Shown here: in pieces, positions 8,380 through 16,194 of the stretch
How positions within the stretch are numbered: position 1 is the stretch's first letter
Layout: each line of letters starts with the position of its first letter
Source of the DNA: DASZTV01 sp035547515
GTDB taxonomy: Bacteria; Actinomycetota; Actinomycetes; JAFAQI01
Reading direction: 5' to 3'
Length of the DNA: 64,000 nucleotides
Assembly: GCA_035547515.1 (NCBI GenBank)
Contig: DASZUS010000065.1
Span: 16,208-80,207, forward strand
Notes under the pieces: generated by a model
What the model saw: the letters and a program-made list of their open reading frames with translations, nothing else
What the model was told of the DNA's origin: nothing
The model's database searches: none
Program-made: the position numbers and the translations under genes

Positions 8380-9257
8380 CAGGGGCGAGGGTACGCGGCG
8401 CTCCTGAGGCGGCGGCGACGCCGCCGGTAGAGCGCAAGCGGGCTGACCAGCGCGACACCGCCGAGCAGCGGCGCTGCGGATGACGCCGCCGCAAGCCCGG
8501 GCTGCTTGAACGTCGACGGGATCGGCAGGGTCTTCCAGTCCGAGATCGGCCAGATCACCACGAACGCCCGGCCGATCACGTCCTTGTCCGGGACGAAGCC
8601 GTTGACGCGGGAGTCGTCGGAGTCGTCGCGGTGGTCGCCCATCACGAACAGCTCGCCCTTCGGAACCACCTTCGTGGTGTTGTCGAAGTTGCCAGCCGAG
8701 CACGGGTGCGAGCCCGGGTACAGGTAGCTCTCGTGCAGGACGTGTCCGTTGACCGAGAGCACGTCGTTCTGGCAGGAGATCGTGTCTCCGCCGACGCCGA
8801 TCACGCGCTTGATGAAGTCGCTGCCGCCTGAGGGCGCGATGCCGATCGCCGAGCCGATGTCGTGGAAGAAGCGCAGCACCGGGTTGCTGGGCGTCGTGAA
8901 GTCCGACTCGTTCGGCCAGCCTGGCGGCTTCTTGAACACGATGATCTCGCCACGCTTGGGCGATCGGAAGTCGTAGACCAGCTTGTTGACGAGGACCCGG
9001 TCGTAGGGGTGCTTGCCGGTCGCCGCCGAGTTGGCGAAGTCCCCGCCGCCTTGCAGGGTGTTCTCCATCGAGGCCGACGGGATGTAGAACGCCTGGACCA
9101 GGAAGGTCTTGATCAGCAGCGCGAGAACCAGCGCGATCAAGACGAGAAACGGCAGCTCCCGCCAGAACGAACCGTGGTCGGATCCAGTCTTGTCCGCCGG
9201 TCCGTCGTCAGGCCCGGGGTCAGGATGCGATTCGACCTCGGCTTCGGACGCGCTCAC
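8379..9257 (-). CDS. lepB: Signal peptidase I
   Basis: Type I signal peptidase, 292 residues, cleaving Sec/Tat signal peptides at the outer face of the membrane. One N-terminal membrane segment (about 36-56) precedes the catalytic Ser in PSASM (S63) and the general-base Lys in DFIKRVIGVGGD (K150); GDHRDDSDDSR is the usual C-terminal box. A second membrane segment and an Arg-rich tail follow the catalytic domain. It is the bacterial P-type enzyme, not the SipW (ER) type, which matters for the exported cluster at 56.9-60.1 kb. Confidence 0.95.
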   Translation of the reverse strand: MSASEAEVESHPDPGPDDGPADKTGSDHGSFWRELPFLVLIALVLALLIKTFLVQAFYIPSASMENTLQGGGDFANSAATGKHPYDRVLVNKLVYDFRSPKRGEIIVFKKPPGWPNESDFTTPSNPVLRFFHDIGSAIGIAPSGGSDFIKRVIGVGGDTISCQNDVLSVNGHVLHESYLYPGSHPCSAGNFDNTTKVVPKGELFVMGDHRDDSDDSRVNGFVPDKDVIGRAFVVIWPISDWKTLPIPSTFKQPGLAAASSAAPLLGGVALVSPLALYRRRRRRLRSAAYPRP

Positions 9258-9272
9258 GAATCGGCGGGCAGG

Positions 9273-9632
9273 TCAGCTCGCCGTCGTGGCGTCGCGGCGC
9301 TCCGTGATCTTGGCCTTCTTGCCGCGCAGGTCGCGCAGGTAGTACAGCTTCGCGCGGCGGACGTCACCGCGGGTGACGACCTCGAGGTGGTCGACGATCG
9401 GCGAGTGCACCGGGAACGTGCGCTCCACGCCCACGCCGAAGCTCACCTTCCGGACGGTGAACGTCTCGCGCACCCCGCCACCGTGGCGGCGGATCACGAC
9501 GCCCTGGAAGACCTGAACGCGAGTCCGGTTGCCCTCGACGACCCGGACGTGAACCTTGACGGTGTCACCGGGGCGGAAGGCCGGAATGTCGCTGCGCAGC
9601 GAGGCGGCGTCGATCGCGTCGAGCGTCTGCAT
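9273..9632 (-). CDS. rplS: 50S ribosomal protein L19
   Basis: Large-subunit protein of 119 residues at the subunit interface. FRPGDTVKVHV, VQVFQGVVIRRHG and RAKLYYLRDLRGKKAKI are L19 signatures. The ATG at 9632 is used although the reading frame stays open for about 200 codons upstream (that part is a trmD shadow). About 100 nt separate it from trmD, and the gene order trmD-rplS-lepB-rnhB is conserved. Confidence 0.97.
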   Translation of the reverse strand: MQTLDAIDAASLRSDIPAFRPGDTVKVHVRVVEGNRTRVQVFQGVVIRRHGGGVRETFTVRKVSFGVGVERTFPVHSPIVDHLEVVTRGDVRRAKLYYLRDLRGKKAKITERRDATTAS

Positions 9633-9732
9633 GATGGTGGATTCCTCGTTCGAAAGACACGCGCAGAGCGGCGCGGTCGGGTCAGGCGGTCCATCCACTC
9701 TGCCACAGCGACGCCCCGACCGGAAAATCGCG

Positions 9733-10431
9733 TCAGCCGAGCAGGTCGGGCCGCCGCTGCTCGGTGAGCCGGTGCGACTGCTCCGCCCGCCACCGCGCAA
9801 TCGCAGCGTGGTCGCCGGACCGGAGGATCTCCGGCACCTCGAGACCTCGCCACATGGCGGGCCGGGTGTACGACGGGGCCTCGAGGCCGACGCCTTCGGA
9901 GAACGAGTCGTCTCGTGGGGACTCGGGATTTCCCATGAAGCCGGGAAGCAGCCGCACCACCGCCTCGACGATGACGAGCGCGGCAGCCTCGCCCCCGGCC
10001 AGGACGTAGTCACCGATCGAGACTTCCGCGACGTCCATGCGCCGTGCAGCGTCGATTGGCACTCGAGCGTCGATTCCCTCGTAACGCCCGCATCCGATGA
10101 CCAGCCAGCTGCGCGTCGTCCAGGTCCGCGCGTGAGCCTGCGTGAACGGCTCGCCCGCCGGCGTCGGCAGGACCAGCAGCGGCCGGCCTCCGCTCTCGGG
10201 AGGGTCCTGGAGCAGCGCATCCAGCGCCCGCCCCCACGGCTCCGGGCGCATCAGCATCCCCGGCCCACCGCCGTACGGGGAGTCGTCGACCGTCCGGTGC
10301 ACGTCGTCGGTGTGGTCGCGCAGGTCGTGTACCCGCAGCTCGACGTCGCCGCGTTCGTGAGCCTTGCCCAGCAAGGACACCGACAGCGGCGCGAAGTACG
10401 CCGGGAAGATCGTGATCAGGTCGATCCGCAT
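9733..10431 (-). CDS. trmD: tRNA (guanine-N1-)-methyltransferase
   Basis: SPOUT-family enzyme, 232 residues, that makes m1G37 in tRNAs with a G36 and prevents frameshifting. It begins MRIDLITIFPAYF; the trefoil-knot cofactor motifs CGRYEGIDARV and EVSIGDYVLAGGE and the C-terminal SYTRPAMW box are present. Its ATG overlaps the rimM stop by 1 nt (TGATG), giving a tight rimM-trmD pair. Confidence 0.96.
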   Translation of the reverse strand: MRIDLITIFPAYFAPLSVSLLGKAHERGDVELRVHDLRDHTDDVHRTVDDSPYGGGPGMLMRPEPWGRALDALLQDPPESGGRPLLVLPTPAGEPFTQAHARTWTTRSWLVIGCGRYEGIDARVPIDAARRMDVAEVSIGDYVLAGGEAAALVIVEAVVRLLPGFMGNPESPRDDSFSEGVGLEAPSYTRPAMWRGLEVPEILRSGDHAAIARWRAEQSHRLTEQRRPDLLG

Positions 10432-10940
10432 CAGAGCTCGAGAAGACCTTCCGGAGGATCGAGCACGACGCGACCGGCCGGCCGGTCCACGCTGGGCACG
10501 ATCTCGCGTACGAACGGCACGAGCGCATCGTCCTGTCCCGGCCGCGCGATCACCAGGACGTCCGGGCCCGGCGGGTGGAGGACGTCGCTGACGGTCCCGA
10601 CTACCGCACCGTCGACCAGCACCGCGGTCAAGCCGATCAGGTCGTGATCCCAGAAGTCGTCGTCATCTCCCGCCGACTGGCTGCTTGCCGAGTCCGCGAC
10701 CAGCATCGTTCCCCGGAGGAGCTCGGCGGCAGTGCGGTCGGCAACCCCGACGAAACTGACCAGGAGCCGGCCGGAGTGCCATCGCGAGCGGCTGACGACC
10801 AGTGGCCCGCGGTCAGCGGGATCGGTGTCCAGCGACGAGCCCACTGCGAAGCGGTGCTCCGGGTCGTCCGTACGCACGTCGACCGCCACCTCGCCGGCGA
10901 TGCCGTGAGCCTTCGCGATCCGTCCGACTACGAGCTGCAT
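10431..10940 (-). CDS. rimM: 16S rRNA processing protein RimM
   Basis: 30S assembly factor of 169 residues that binds S19 in the 16S rRNA head. The N-terminal beta-barrel (VVGRIAKAHGIAGEVAVD) is followed by a PRC-barrel domain (WDHDLIGLTAVLVDGAVVG). A short acidic insert (AGDDDD) separates the domains. It lies between khpA (30 nt away) and trmD (1-nt overlap). Confidence 0.94.
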   Translation of the reverse strand: MQLVVGRIAKAHGIAGEVAVDVRTDDPEHRFAVGSSLDTDPADRGPLVVSRSRWHSGRLLVSFVGVADRTAAELLRGTMLVADSASSQSAGDDDDFWDHDLIGLTAVLVDGAVVGTVSDVLHPPGPDVLVIARPGQDDALVPFVREIVPSVDRPAGRVVLDPPEGLLEL

Positions 10941-10970
10941 CGGCGCCCAACCGTGCGGGTGTCGCGGCGA

Positions 10971-11195
10971 CTAGTCGACCAGGTCGACGCGTACGCCCTT
11001 GCCGCCCAGCCCCGTCATCACCGAACGCAGAGCTTTCGCGGTGCGCCCGGCCCGTCCGATCACCTTGCCGAGATCGTCAGGGTGGACCCGCACCTCGAGG
11101 ACCTTGCCACCCCGGCGCTCGCGGAGATCGACCTGGACGTCGTCCGGATGGTCGACGATGCCCCGGACGAGGTGGTCGAGCGCCTCAGTGAGCAT
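10971..11195 (-). CDS. khpA: KH-domain RNA-binding protein KhpA
   Basis: Small single-KH-domain protein, 74 residues. The GxxG RNA-binding loop is seen in KVIGRAGRTAKALR. In Firmicutes KhpA pairs with KhpB and influences cell elongation; the partner is not in this window. Its ATG overlaps the rpsP stop by 1 nt (TAATG), as is typical of rpsP-khpA-rimM-trmD operons. Confidence 0.93.
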   Translation of the reverse strand: MLTEALDHLVRGIVDHPDDVQVDLRERRGGKVLEVRVHPDDLGKVIGRAGRTAKALRSVMTGLGGKGVRVDLVD

Positions 11196-11779
11196 TACTC
11201 CGCAGCCGCTGGTTCGTCGGCGGGGGCAGCGTCCTCAGCGGGCGCCTCGGCCTCTGCGGCGGGTGCCTCGGCCGCGGTCTCCTCGGCGGGAGACTCTGCC
11301 GTCGCTGCCTCCTCAGCCGGAGGCTCTGCGGTCGCTGCGTCGTCAGCCGGAGGCTCCGCTGCCGCGGTGTCCCCAGCGGGAGCGGCCTTCTTGGCGGCCG
11401 CCTTCTTCGCCGGTGCCTTCTTGGCGGGCGCCTCGTCGTGGGTCTCCTTCGCCGCGGCCTCGAAGGCAGCCTTGCGGTCCTCCTTCGGCGACGCCGTGCG
11501 AACCCCCTCGGTCGGGGCAGGAAGGCCCTTGTATGCCTGCCAGTCCCCCGTCAACTTCAGGATCGCCGCAACCGGCTCTGTCGGCTGAGCGCCCACCGAC
11601 AGCCAGTACCGCGCCCGGTCGGAGTCGACCTCGATGAGCGACGGCTCAGCCTTGGGGTGGTACTTGCCGATCGTCTCGATGACCCGACCGTCCCGCTTGG
11701 TGCGGGAGTCGGCGACGACGATGCGGTAGTACGGCGCGCGGATCTTGCCGAGCCGCATGAGCCTGATCTTGGTTGCCAC
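11195..11779 (-). CDS. rpsP: 30S ribosomal protein S16 with long charged tail
   Basis: Ribosomal protein S16, 194 residues by the GTG at 11779 (GGAGAG lies about 10 nt upstream). Residues 1-85 are the S16 core (KIRLMRLGKIRAPYYRIVV, DGRVIETIGKY). The remaining about 110 residues are unusual: a basic APAKKAPAKKAAAKKA block, then imperfect acidic repeats of the type AEPPAEEAAT. Family members are usually 80-150 residues, so the tail is long. First gene of the rpsP-khpA-rimM-trmD group. Confidence 0.95.
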   Translation of the reverse strand: MATKIRLMRLGKIRAPYYRIVVADSRTKRDGRVIETIGKYHPKAEPSLIEVDSDRARYWLSVGAQPTEPVAAILKLTGDWQAYKGLPAPTEGVRTASPKEDRKAAFEAAAKETHDEAPAKKAPAKKAAAKKAAPAGDTAAAEPPADDAATAEPPAEEAATAESPAEETAAEAPAAEAEAPAEDAAPADEPAAAE

Positions 11780-11856
11780 GGGGCGATGCTCTCCAAAAGC
11801 TGATTTAAATCCGGATGGATCCGGGCGCGAACGTCCATGCGCCGCGCCGAAGGAGT

Positions 11857-12279
11857 CTACCCGGCCGGGAGCTGGCCTGCTTTCCAGATGTCCCGCAGCG
11901 CCCACGGCATGATGACCAGGATCCAGATCCCCGCGCCCACGATCTCCAAGCCACCACTGACCACCACGCCGACGACGAGCAGCGGCACCGGGACGATGAG
12001 CAGGAAGGTGCACACCAGCCGGCCAACCGGACCGAACGTCGTGGGTGTCTTGCGCCAACGGGTCTTAACCATGGGCGTCGGCGGGCGGGCTGCGGCCTGC
12101 TGCCGGTCCCCGGACATGATCGAGTAGCCGGCGTCGCCAGCAGCCCGCGCGGGCGCGACGGCACCCGGGAGCACGGTCGGTGCCGGCGCCGAGGCGGTGG
12201 GCCCGATCACCGCGAAGCACTGCGTGCACCAGGTCGCGGCAGGCGGCAATGTCGCGCCGCAGCCCGTGCACTGATCCAT
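11857..12279 (-). CDS. Zinc-ribbon membrane protein, unknown function
   Basis: Not a recognised family. The 140-residue product starts with a CxxC(x10)CxxC zinc ribbon (C4, C7, C18, C21), continues through an Ala/Pro linker and ends in two hydrophobic segments (about residues 86-106 and 110-128), so it is probably anchored with the ribbon in the cytoplasm. It lies between ffh and rpsP on the same strand with short gaps (32 and 77 nt). Its N-terminal architecture resembles the ribbon on the PAP2 protein at 61.9-62.8 kb. Confidence 0.75.
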   Translation of the reverse strand: MDQCTGCGATLPPAATWCTQCFAVIGPTASAPAPTVLPGAVAPARAAGDAGYSIMSGDRQQAAARPPTPMVKTRWRKTPTTFGPVGRLVCTFLLIVPVPLLVVGVVVSGGLEIVGAGIWILVIMPWALRDIWKAGQLPAG

Positions 12280-12311
12280 GGGCTATCTATCGGCGTCGAT
12301 CGCCCGCAGGT

Positions 12312-13799
12312 TCACTCGGAACCGGGAAGCTTCAGGTTCGACAGGTCGGGCGAGAGGCCTGGCGGGAGCTTCAGGCCCGGGGGCAGCTGCAAGTTGGGAG
12401 GCATCGCGCCGCCACGCATCGGAGCGCGCCCGCGCTTGGACCCGCTTTTCTTGTTCTTGCCCCCCTTGCGGTTCGACGCCCTGCGCATGCCGGGCATCCC
12501 GCCGGCCATCTGCTTCATCATCTTGCGGGCCTCGAAGAACCGCTCGACCAGCCGGTTGACCTCGGTCACCGTCGTACCCGAGCCGCGCGCGATCCGTAAC
12601 CGCCGCGACCCATTGAGGATCTTCGGGTCCTGACGTTCGGCAGGTGTCATCGATCGGATGATTGCGGTGATCCGGTCCAGGTCGCGGTCGTCGATCTGGG
12701 CGATCGCGTCCTTCATCTGGCCCATGCCGGGCAGCATGCCGAGCAGGTTCCCGATCGGGCCCATGCGCCGAACCATCTGCATCTGCTCGAGGAAGTCCTC
12801 GAGCGTGAGCTCGCCGCCGCCGAGCATCTTCTCGGCCATGCGCTCGGCCTCGTCGGCCTCGAAAGTCCGCTCCGCCTGCTCGATGAGCGTGAGGACGTCG
12901 CCCATCCCGAGGATCCGCGAGGCCATCCGCTCGGGATGGAAGACGTCGAAGTCCTCGAGCTTCTCCCCCGTCGAGGCGAACATGATGGGGCGGCCGGTGA
13001 CGTTCGCAACGGAGAGCGCTGCGCCGCCGCGTGCATCGCCGTCGAGCTTGGTCAGCACGACTCCGGTGAAGCCGACCCCGTCGCGGAACGCCTCCGCGGT
13101 GGTCACCGCGTCCTGACCGATCATCGCGTCGACGACGAACAGCGTCTCGTCGGGCTGCACGGCATCGCAGATCGCGGCCGCCTGCGCCATCATCTCGACG
13201 TCGATGCCGAGCCGCCCGGCGGTGTCCACGACGACTACGTCGTGACCCATGCGCCGGGCGTGCTCGATCGCCGCCCTCGCGACCGCGACCGGATCACCGG
13301 TGCCGTTGCCCGGCTCGGGGGCGAATACGTCGACGCCGGCTTGACCGCCGACGACCTTCAGCTGGTCGACGGCGTTCGGACGCTGGAGGTCGGCGGCGAC
13401 CAGAAGCGGAGCGTGACGCTGCTGCTTGAGCCAGCGGCCGAGCTTTCCGGCGAGCGTGGTCTTGCCGGCGCCCTGCAGGCCGGCGAGCATGACGACGGTA
13501 GGGGGCGCCTTCGCCAACGTAATCGTGCGGGTCTCGCCGCCGAGGATGGCGACGAGCTCCTCGTTGACGATCTTGATGACCTGCTGTGCCGGGTTGAGGG
13601 CCTGGCTGACCGCAGCGCCCCGAGACCGCTCCTTGATCGCGGCGATGAACTCCTTGACGACCGGCAGCGCCACGTCGGCCTCGAGCAGGGCGATCCGGAT
13701 CTCGCGCGCGGTCGCATCGATGTCGGCGTCGGAGAGTCGTCCCTTGCCCCGCAGCGAGGTGAAGACCGACTCGAGCCGGTCGGAGAGAGTGTCGAACAT
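12312..13799 (-). CDS. ffh: Signal recognition particle protein Ffh
   Basis: SRP54 homologue, 495 residues, that binds signal sequences and 4.5S RNA and docks to FtsY. The NG GTPase domain has GLQGAGKTTLAGKLG, VDTAGRLG and TKLDGDARGG; the methionine-rich M domain follows (MQMVRRMGPIGNLLGMLPGMGQMK). The C-terminus ends in Lys/Arg-rich and LPPGLKLPPGL repeats. A TAGCCT hexamer lies 9 nt before the ATG, just after the stop of the acyl-CoA synthetase gene. The receptor gene ftsY is at 21.9-23.1 kb. Confidence 0.96.
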   Translation of the reverse strand: MFDTLSDRLESVFTSLRGKGRLSDADIDATAREIRIALLEADVALPVVKEFIAAIKERSRGAAVSQALNPAQQVIKIVNEELVAILGGETRTITLAKAPPTVVMLAGLQGAGKTTLAGKLGRWLKQQRHAPLLVAADLQRPNAVDQLKVVGGQAGVDVFAPEPGNGTGDPVAVARAAIEHARRMGHDVVVVDTAGRLGIDVEMMAQAAAICDAVQPDETLFVVDAMIGQDAVTTAEAFRDGVGFTGVVLTKLDGDARGGAALSVANVTGRPIMFASTGEKLEDFDVFHPERMASRILGMGDVLTLIEQAERTFEADEAERMAEKMLGGGELTLEDFLEQMQMVRRMGPIGNLLGMLPGMGQMKDAIAQIDDRDLDRITAIIRSMTPAERQDPKILNGSRRLRIARGSGTTVTEVNRLVERFFEARKMMKQMAGGMPGMRRASNRKGGKNKKSGSKRGRAPMRGGAMPPNLQLPPGLKLPPGLSPDLSNLKLPGSE

Positions 13800-13818
13800 C
13801 GCGCTGCCAGGCTACGGG

Positions 13819-15615
13819 CTAGACAGTTGCCGCCTCGGGCGCGGCGCTGATCTCGATGCCGGCGCCGGCGTACAGCGCCTCCACCAGCTCGCCGTACCGA
13901 TCCATCAGGCCGCGCCGCTTCAGCTTCATCGTGGGAGTGAGCACGTCGGAGTCCGGCAGCCACTCCTCGCCGAGCACCGCCATCCGGCGCGGTTGTTCGA
14001 CGCGCGAGAGTCGTTGGTTCGCGATCGCCACGCCGTCCGCGATCTCCCGCGCAACGTCAGGGTCGCTCGAGACGTCCGCAAGCGAGCGACCGGGAAAGCG
14101 TGCCGCGACCGAGTCGGGGTCGAGCGTGAGGAGCGCGACAAGGTACGGGCGGCCGTCGCCGATCGCCATCGCCTGGGCCACGAGCGGAACGGTCTTGAGC
14201 ACGGCCTCGACGTTGGCCGGTGAGACGTTCTTGCCGCCCGCGGTGATGATCAGCTCCTTCTTGCGGTCGACGATCTTGAGGTAGCCGTCCTCGTCGAACT
14301 CGCCGATGTCGCCGGTGTGGAGCCAGCCGTCTTGGTCGAGCGTCTCGGCGGTGCGCTGCGGGTCGTCGAGATAGCCACTGAAGACGATCGGACCACGGCA
14401 GAGGATCTCGCCGTCGTCTGCCGTGACGACCTCGATGCCCGGGTATGCCCTGCCGACCTTGCCGGGCTTGACCAGAAACGGCTCCCAGGTCATCCCGCCG
14501 CAGTTCTCGCTCATGCCGTAGACCTCGCTCATCGGCAAGCCGATGTCGCGCAGGAAGTCGATGACTTCGGCGGGCACCGGGGCGGCGCCAGAGAAGACGA
14601 ACTCGCACTTGTCGAGGCCGACGGCCTGCCGGATCGGCGCGAACGCCATCGCATCGACGAACTCCCAGGTCGCCGCCAGCTCGGCGGGAAGCTCCTCGCC
14701 GCGACCGCGCAGCTGCTGGACCTCCCGGCCGACCTTCAACGCGTCCGCGAATCGGGCGCGAGTCTGCTCGTCGCGAGCCGCGACCTGGCCCTTGATGCCG
14801 GCCACGATCTTTTCCCACACCCGCGGCGGGCCGAACAGCGCGTCGGGATGCACCTCCGCGAGATAGGCGGGCAGCTGGTTGAGGTCGGCCAGCGGCACCG
14901 CGGTTCCGCCGCGCCTCAGCGGATGGTAGTGGGACACCATTCGCTCCGCGACGTGCGCCATCGGGAGGTAGGAGATCAGGCACCGGCCCGTGTCGGTGGC
15001 TCGACCAGTGAAGTGCTCCAGGTACGACGACGCCGCCACGACGTTGGCATGGCTGAGCATCACCCCCTTGGGAGGGCCGGTGGTGCCCGAGGTGTAGATC
15101 ACGGTGATCAGATCCTCCGGGCCGATCGCATCAGCCCTGCGGCTCAGGTCGACCGGATCAGCGGCCGCGACCTCGTCCCACCGGACGGACCCGGCCGGCG
15201 CGTCGCCGAGTACGACGACGTTGCTCAGCATCGGGCAGTCGGCAGCGGCCTCGAGCACTCGCTGGACGAAGTCCCCGTCCTCGACCACGGCGACCGATGC
15301 CTTGCAGTGGTTGACGAGGTAGGCGATCTGCTCCGGGGACGAGGAGTTGTAGATCGAGATCGGAGTGGCACCGGCCGCGAGCACGGCCACGTCGGCGATG
15401 TGGAACTCCGCGCGGTTGCGCAACATCAGCACGACGCGGTCCCCCGGCCGGACACCGAGCGCGACCAGACCGCCTGCGAAGCGTGCCGCCCGCTCGGCGT
15501 ACTGCGACCAGGTGATCTGCTCACCGCGCAGCTCCCGGATCGCGATCTCGTCGGCGTCCCGGCCGACGGTGCGGATGAAGGCGTCGAGCATGTTCGTGGG
15601 AGCCTCAGCGGTCAT
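13819..15615 (-). CDS. Long-chain acyl-CoA synthetase (FadD15-like)
   Basis: AMP-forming ligase, 598 residues, that activates fatty acids to CoA esters. The motifs are the P-loop YTSGTTGPPKGVMLSHAN, the YGMSE motif and the hinge GWLHTGDIGEFDEDGYLKIVDRKKELI with the catalytic Lys region GGKNVSPAN. The ATG at 15615 is chosen over GTG 15636 because a TAGCGT box lies 7 nt upstream (15628-15623). Divergent from the SDR-like gene with only 30 nt between the two starts. Mycobacterial FadD15 is the closest functional analogy; substrate chain length is inference. Confidence 0.9.
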   Translation of the reverse strand: MTAEAPTNMLDAFIRTVGRDADEIAIRELRGEQITWSQYAERAARFAGGLVALGVRPGDRVVLMLRNRAEFHIADVAVLAAGATPISIYNSSSPEQIAYLVNHCKASVAVVEDGDFVQRVLEAAADCPMLSNVVVLGDAPAGSVRWDEVAAADPVDLSRRADAIGPEDLITVIYTSGTTGPPKGVMLSHANVVAASSYLEHFTGRATDTGRCLISYLPMAHVAERMVSHYHPLRRGGTAVPLADLNQLPAYLAEVHPDALFGPPRVWEKIVAGIKGQVAARDEQTRARFADALKVGREVQQLRGRGEELPAELAATWEFVDAMAFAPIRQAVGLDKCEFVFSGAAPVPAEVIDFLRDIGLPMSEVYGMSENCGGMTWEPFLVKPGKVGRAYPGIEVVTADDGEILCRGPIVFSGYLDDPQRTAETLDQDGWLHTGDIGEFDEDGYLKIVDRKKELIITAGGKNVSPANVEAVLKTVPLVAQAMAIGDGRPYLVALLTLDPDSVAARFPGRSLADVSSDPDVAREIADGVAIANQRLSRVEQPRRMAVLGEEWLPDSDVLTPTMKLKRRGLMDRYGELVEALYAGAGIEISAAPEAATV

Positions 15616-15622
15616 GGGCCGC

Positions 15623-15628
15623 ACGCTA
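15623..15628 (-). promoter_or_regulatory. -10 box, leaderless acyl-CoA synthetase
   Basis: TAGCGT lies 7 nt before the ATG at 15615. On the opposite strand CACAAT (15634-15639) lies 6 nt before the GTG of the SDR-like gene, so the two -10 elements are back to back within 17 bp. Confidence 0.55.
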
Positions 15629-15645
15629 CGACGCACAATGCCGAT

Positions 15646-16194
15646 GTGACGAGTGAGGTCGGGCGGCCCGCCTGGCAGGCGCGCTACCCGGATCTGGCCG
15701 GGAAGGTGGCGGTGATCGCCGGCACGGCATCAGTGCTGAAGCGGGTCGGCACCGTCTTGTCGGACAACGGCGTGCTGTGCGCGGTCGTCGTGGACGACCG
15801 CGGGGTTGTGGACGAAGTGGTGCAGCACGCGGACGCCATGCAGCTGAAGTCGATGGGGATCGTGGCCGACCCGACGCAGCTCGACACCTGGGAACGGGTC
15901 AGGCCGCACATCGAGCAACGGCTCGGCCCGATCGACATCGGCGTGGTGATCGCCCCGCCGGCCGCACGCGCGCTGATGCTGTCGGCGCTGCTGCCGGACA
16001 TGGCCGCACGCCGGCGCGGGGTCCTCGTCGAAGCCGGCTCTGTGGTCGAGCGCCTCGACATGCCAGACGGCGTGCGGCATCGCGGGATCTCCGGTGGCAG
16101 CGGCTTCCTGCCCACGGACCTCGCGGCCGTCGTCGCGCTGTGTGCCAGCGACGTCCTGATGGCACCGACCGTCATGACGCGACTCGACGGCTAG
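15646..16194 (+). CDS. SDR-like Rossmann protein, function unknown
   Basis: 182-residue protein resembling the nucleotide-binding half of short-chain dehydrogenases. GKVAVIAGTASVLKRVG corresponds to a degenerate glycine motif, and DIGVVIAPPAARAL to the NAG region with the Asn lost. The catalytic YxxxK is not visible and the protein is shorter than a normal SDR (about 250), so it is probably not a functional dehydrogenase. GTG start with CACAAT 6 nt upstream. Its stop overlaps the glnD stop by 4 nt. Confidence 0.72.
   Translation: MTSEVGRPAWQARYPDLAGKVAVIAGTASVLKRVGTVLSDNGVLCAVVVDDRGVVDEVVQHADAMQLKSMGIVADPTQLDTWERVRPHIEQRLGPIDIGVVIAPPAARALMLSALLPDMAARRRGVLVEAGSVVERLDMPDGVRHRGISGGSGFLPTDLAAVVALCASDVLMAPTVMTRLDG

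Noticed and set aside
8379..9257. lepB as the SipW peptidase for the secreted cluster
   Set aside because: It has the bacterial Ser/Lys dyad and two membrane spans, whereas SipW enzymes are the ER type with Ser/His. It may still process some substrates, but it is not evidence for the system.
9633..10220. Extended rplS frame
   Set aside because: Shadow of trmD; L19 starts at ATG 9632.
14317..15645. Long N-terminal extension of the SDR-like gene
   Set aside because: The first 443 codons are antisense to the acyl-CoA synthetase; the true start is GTG 15646.
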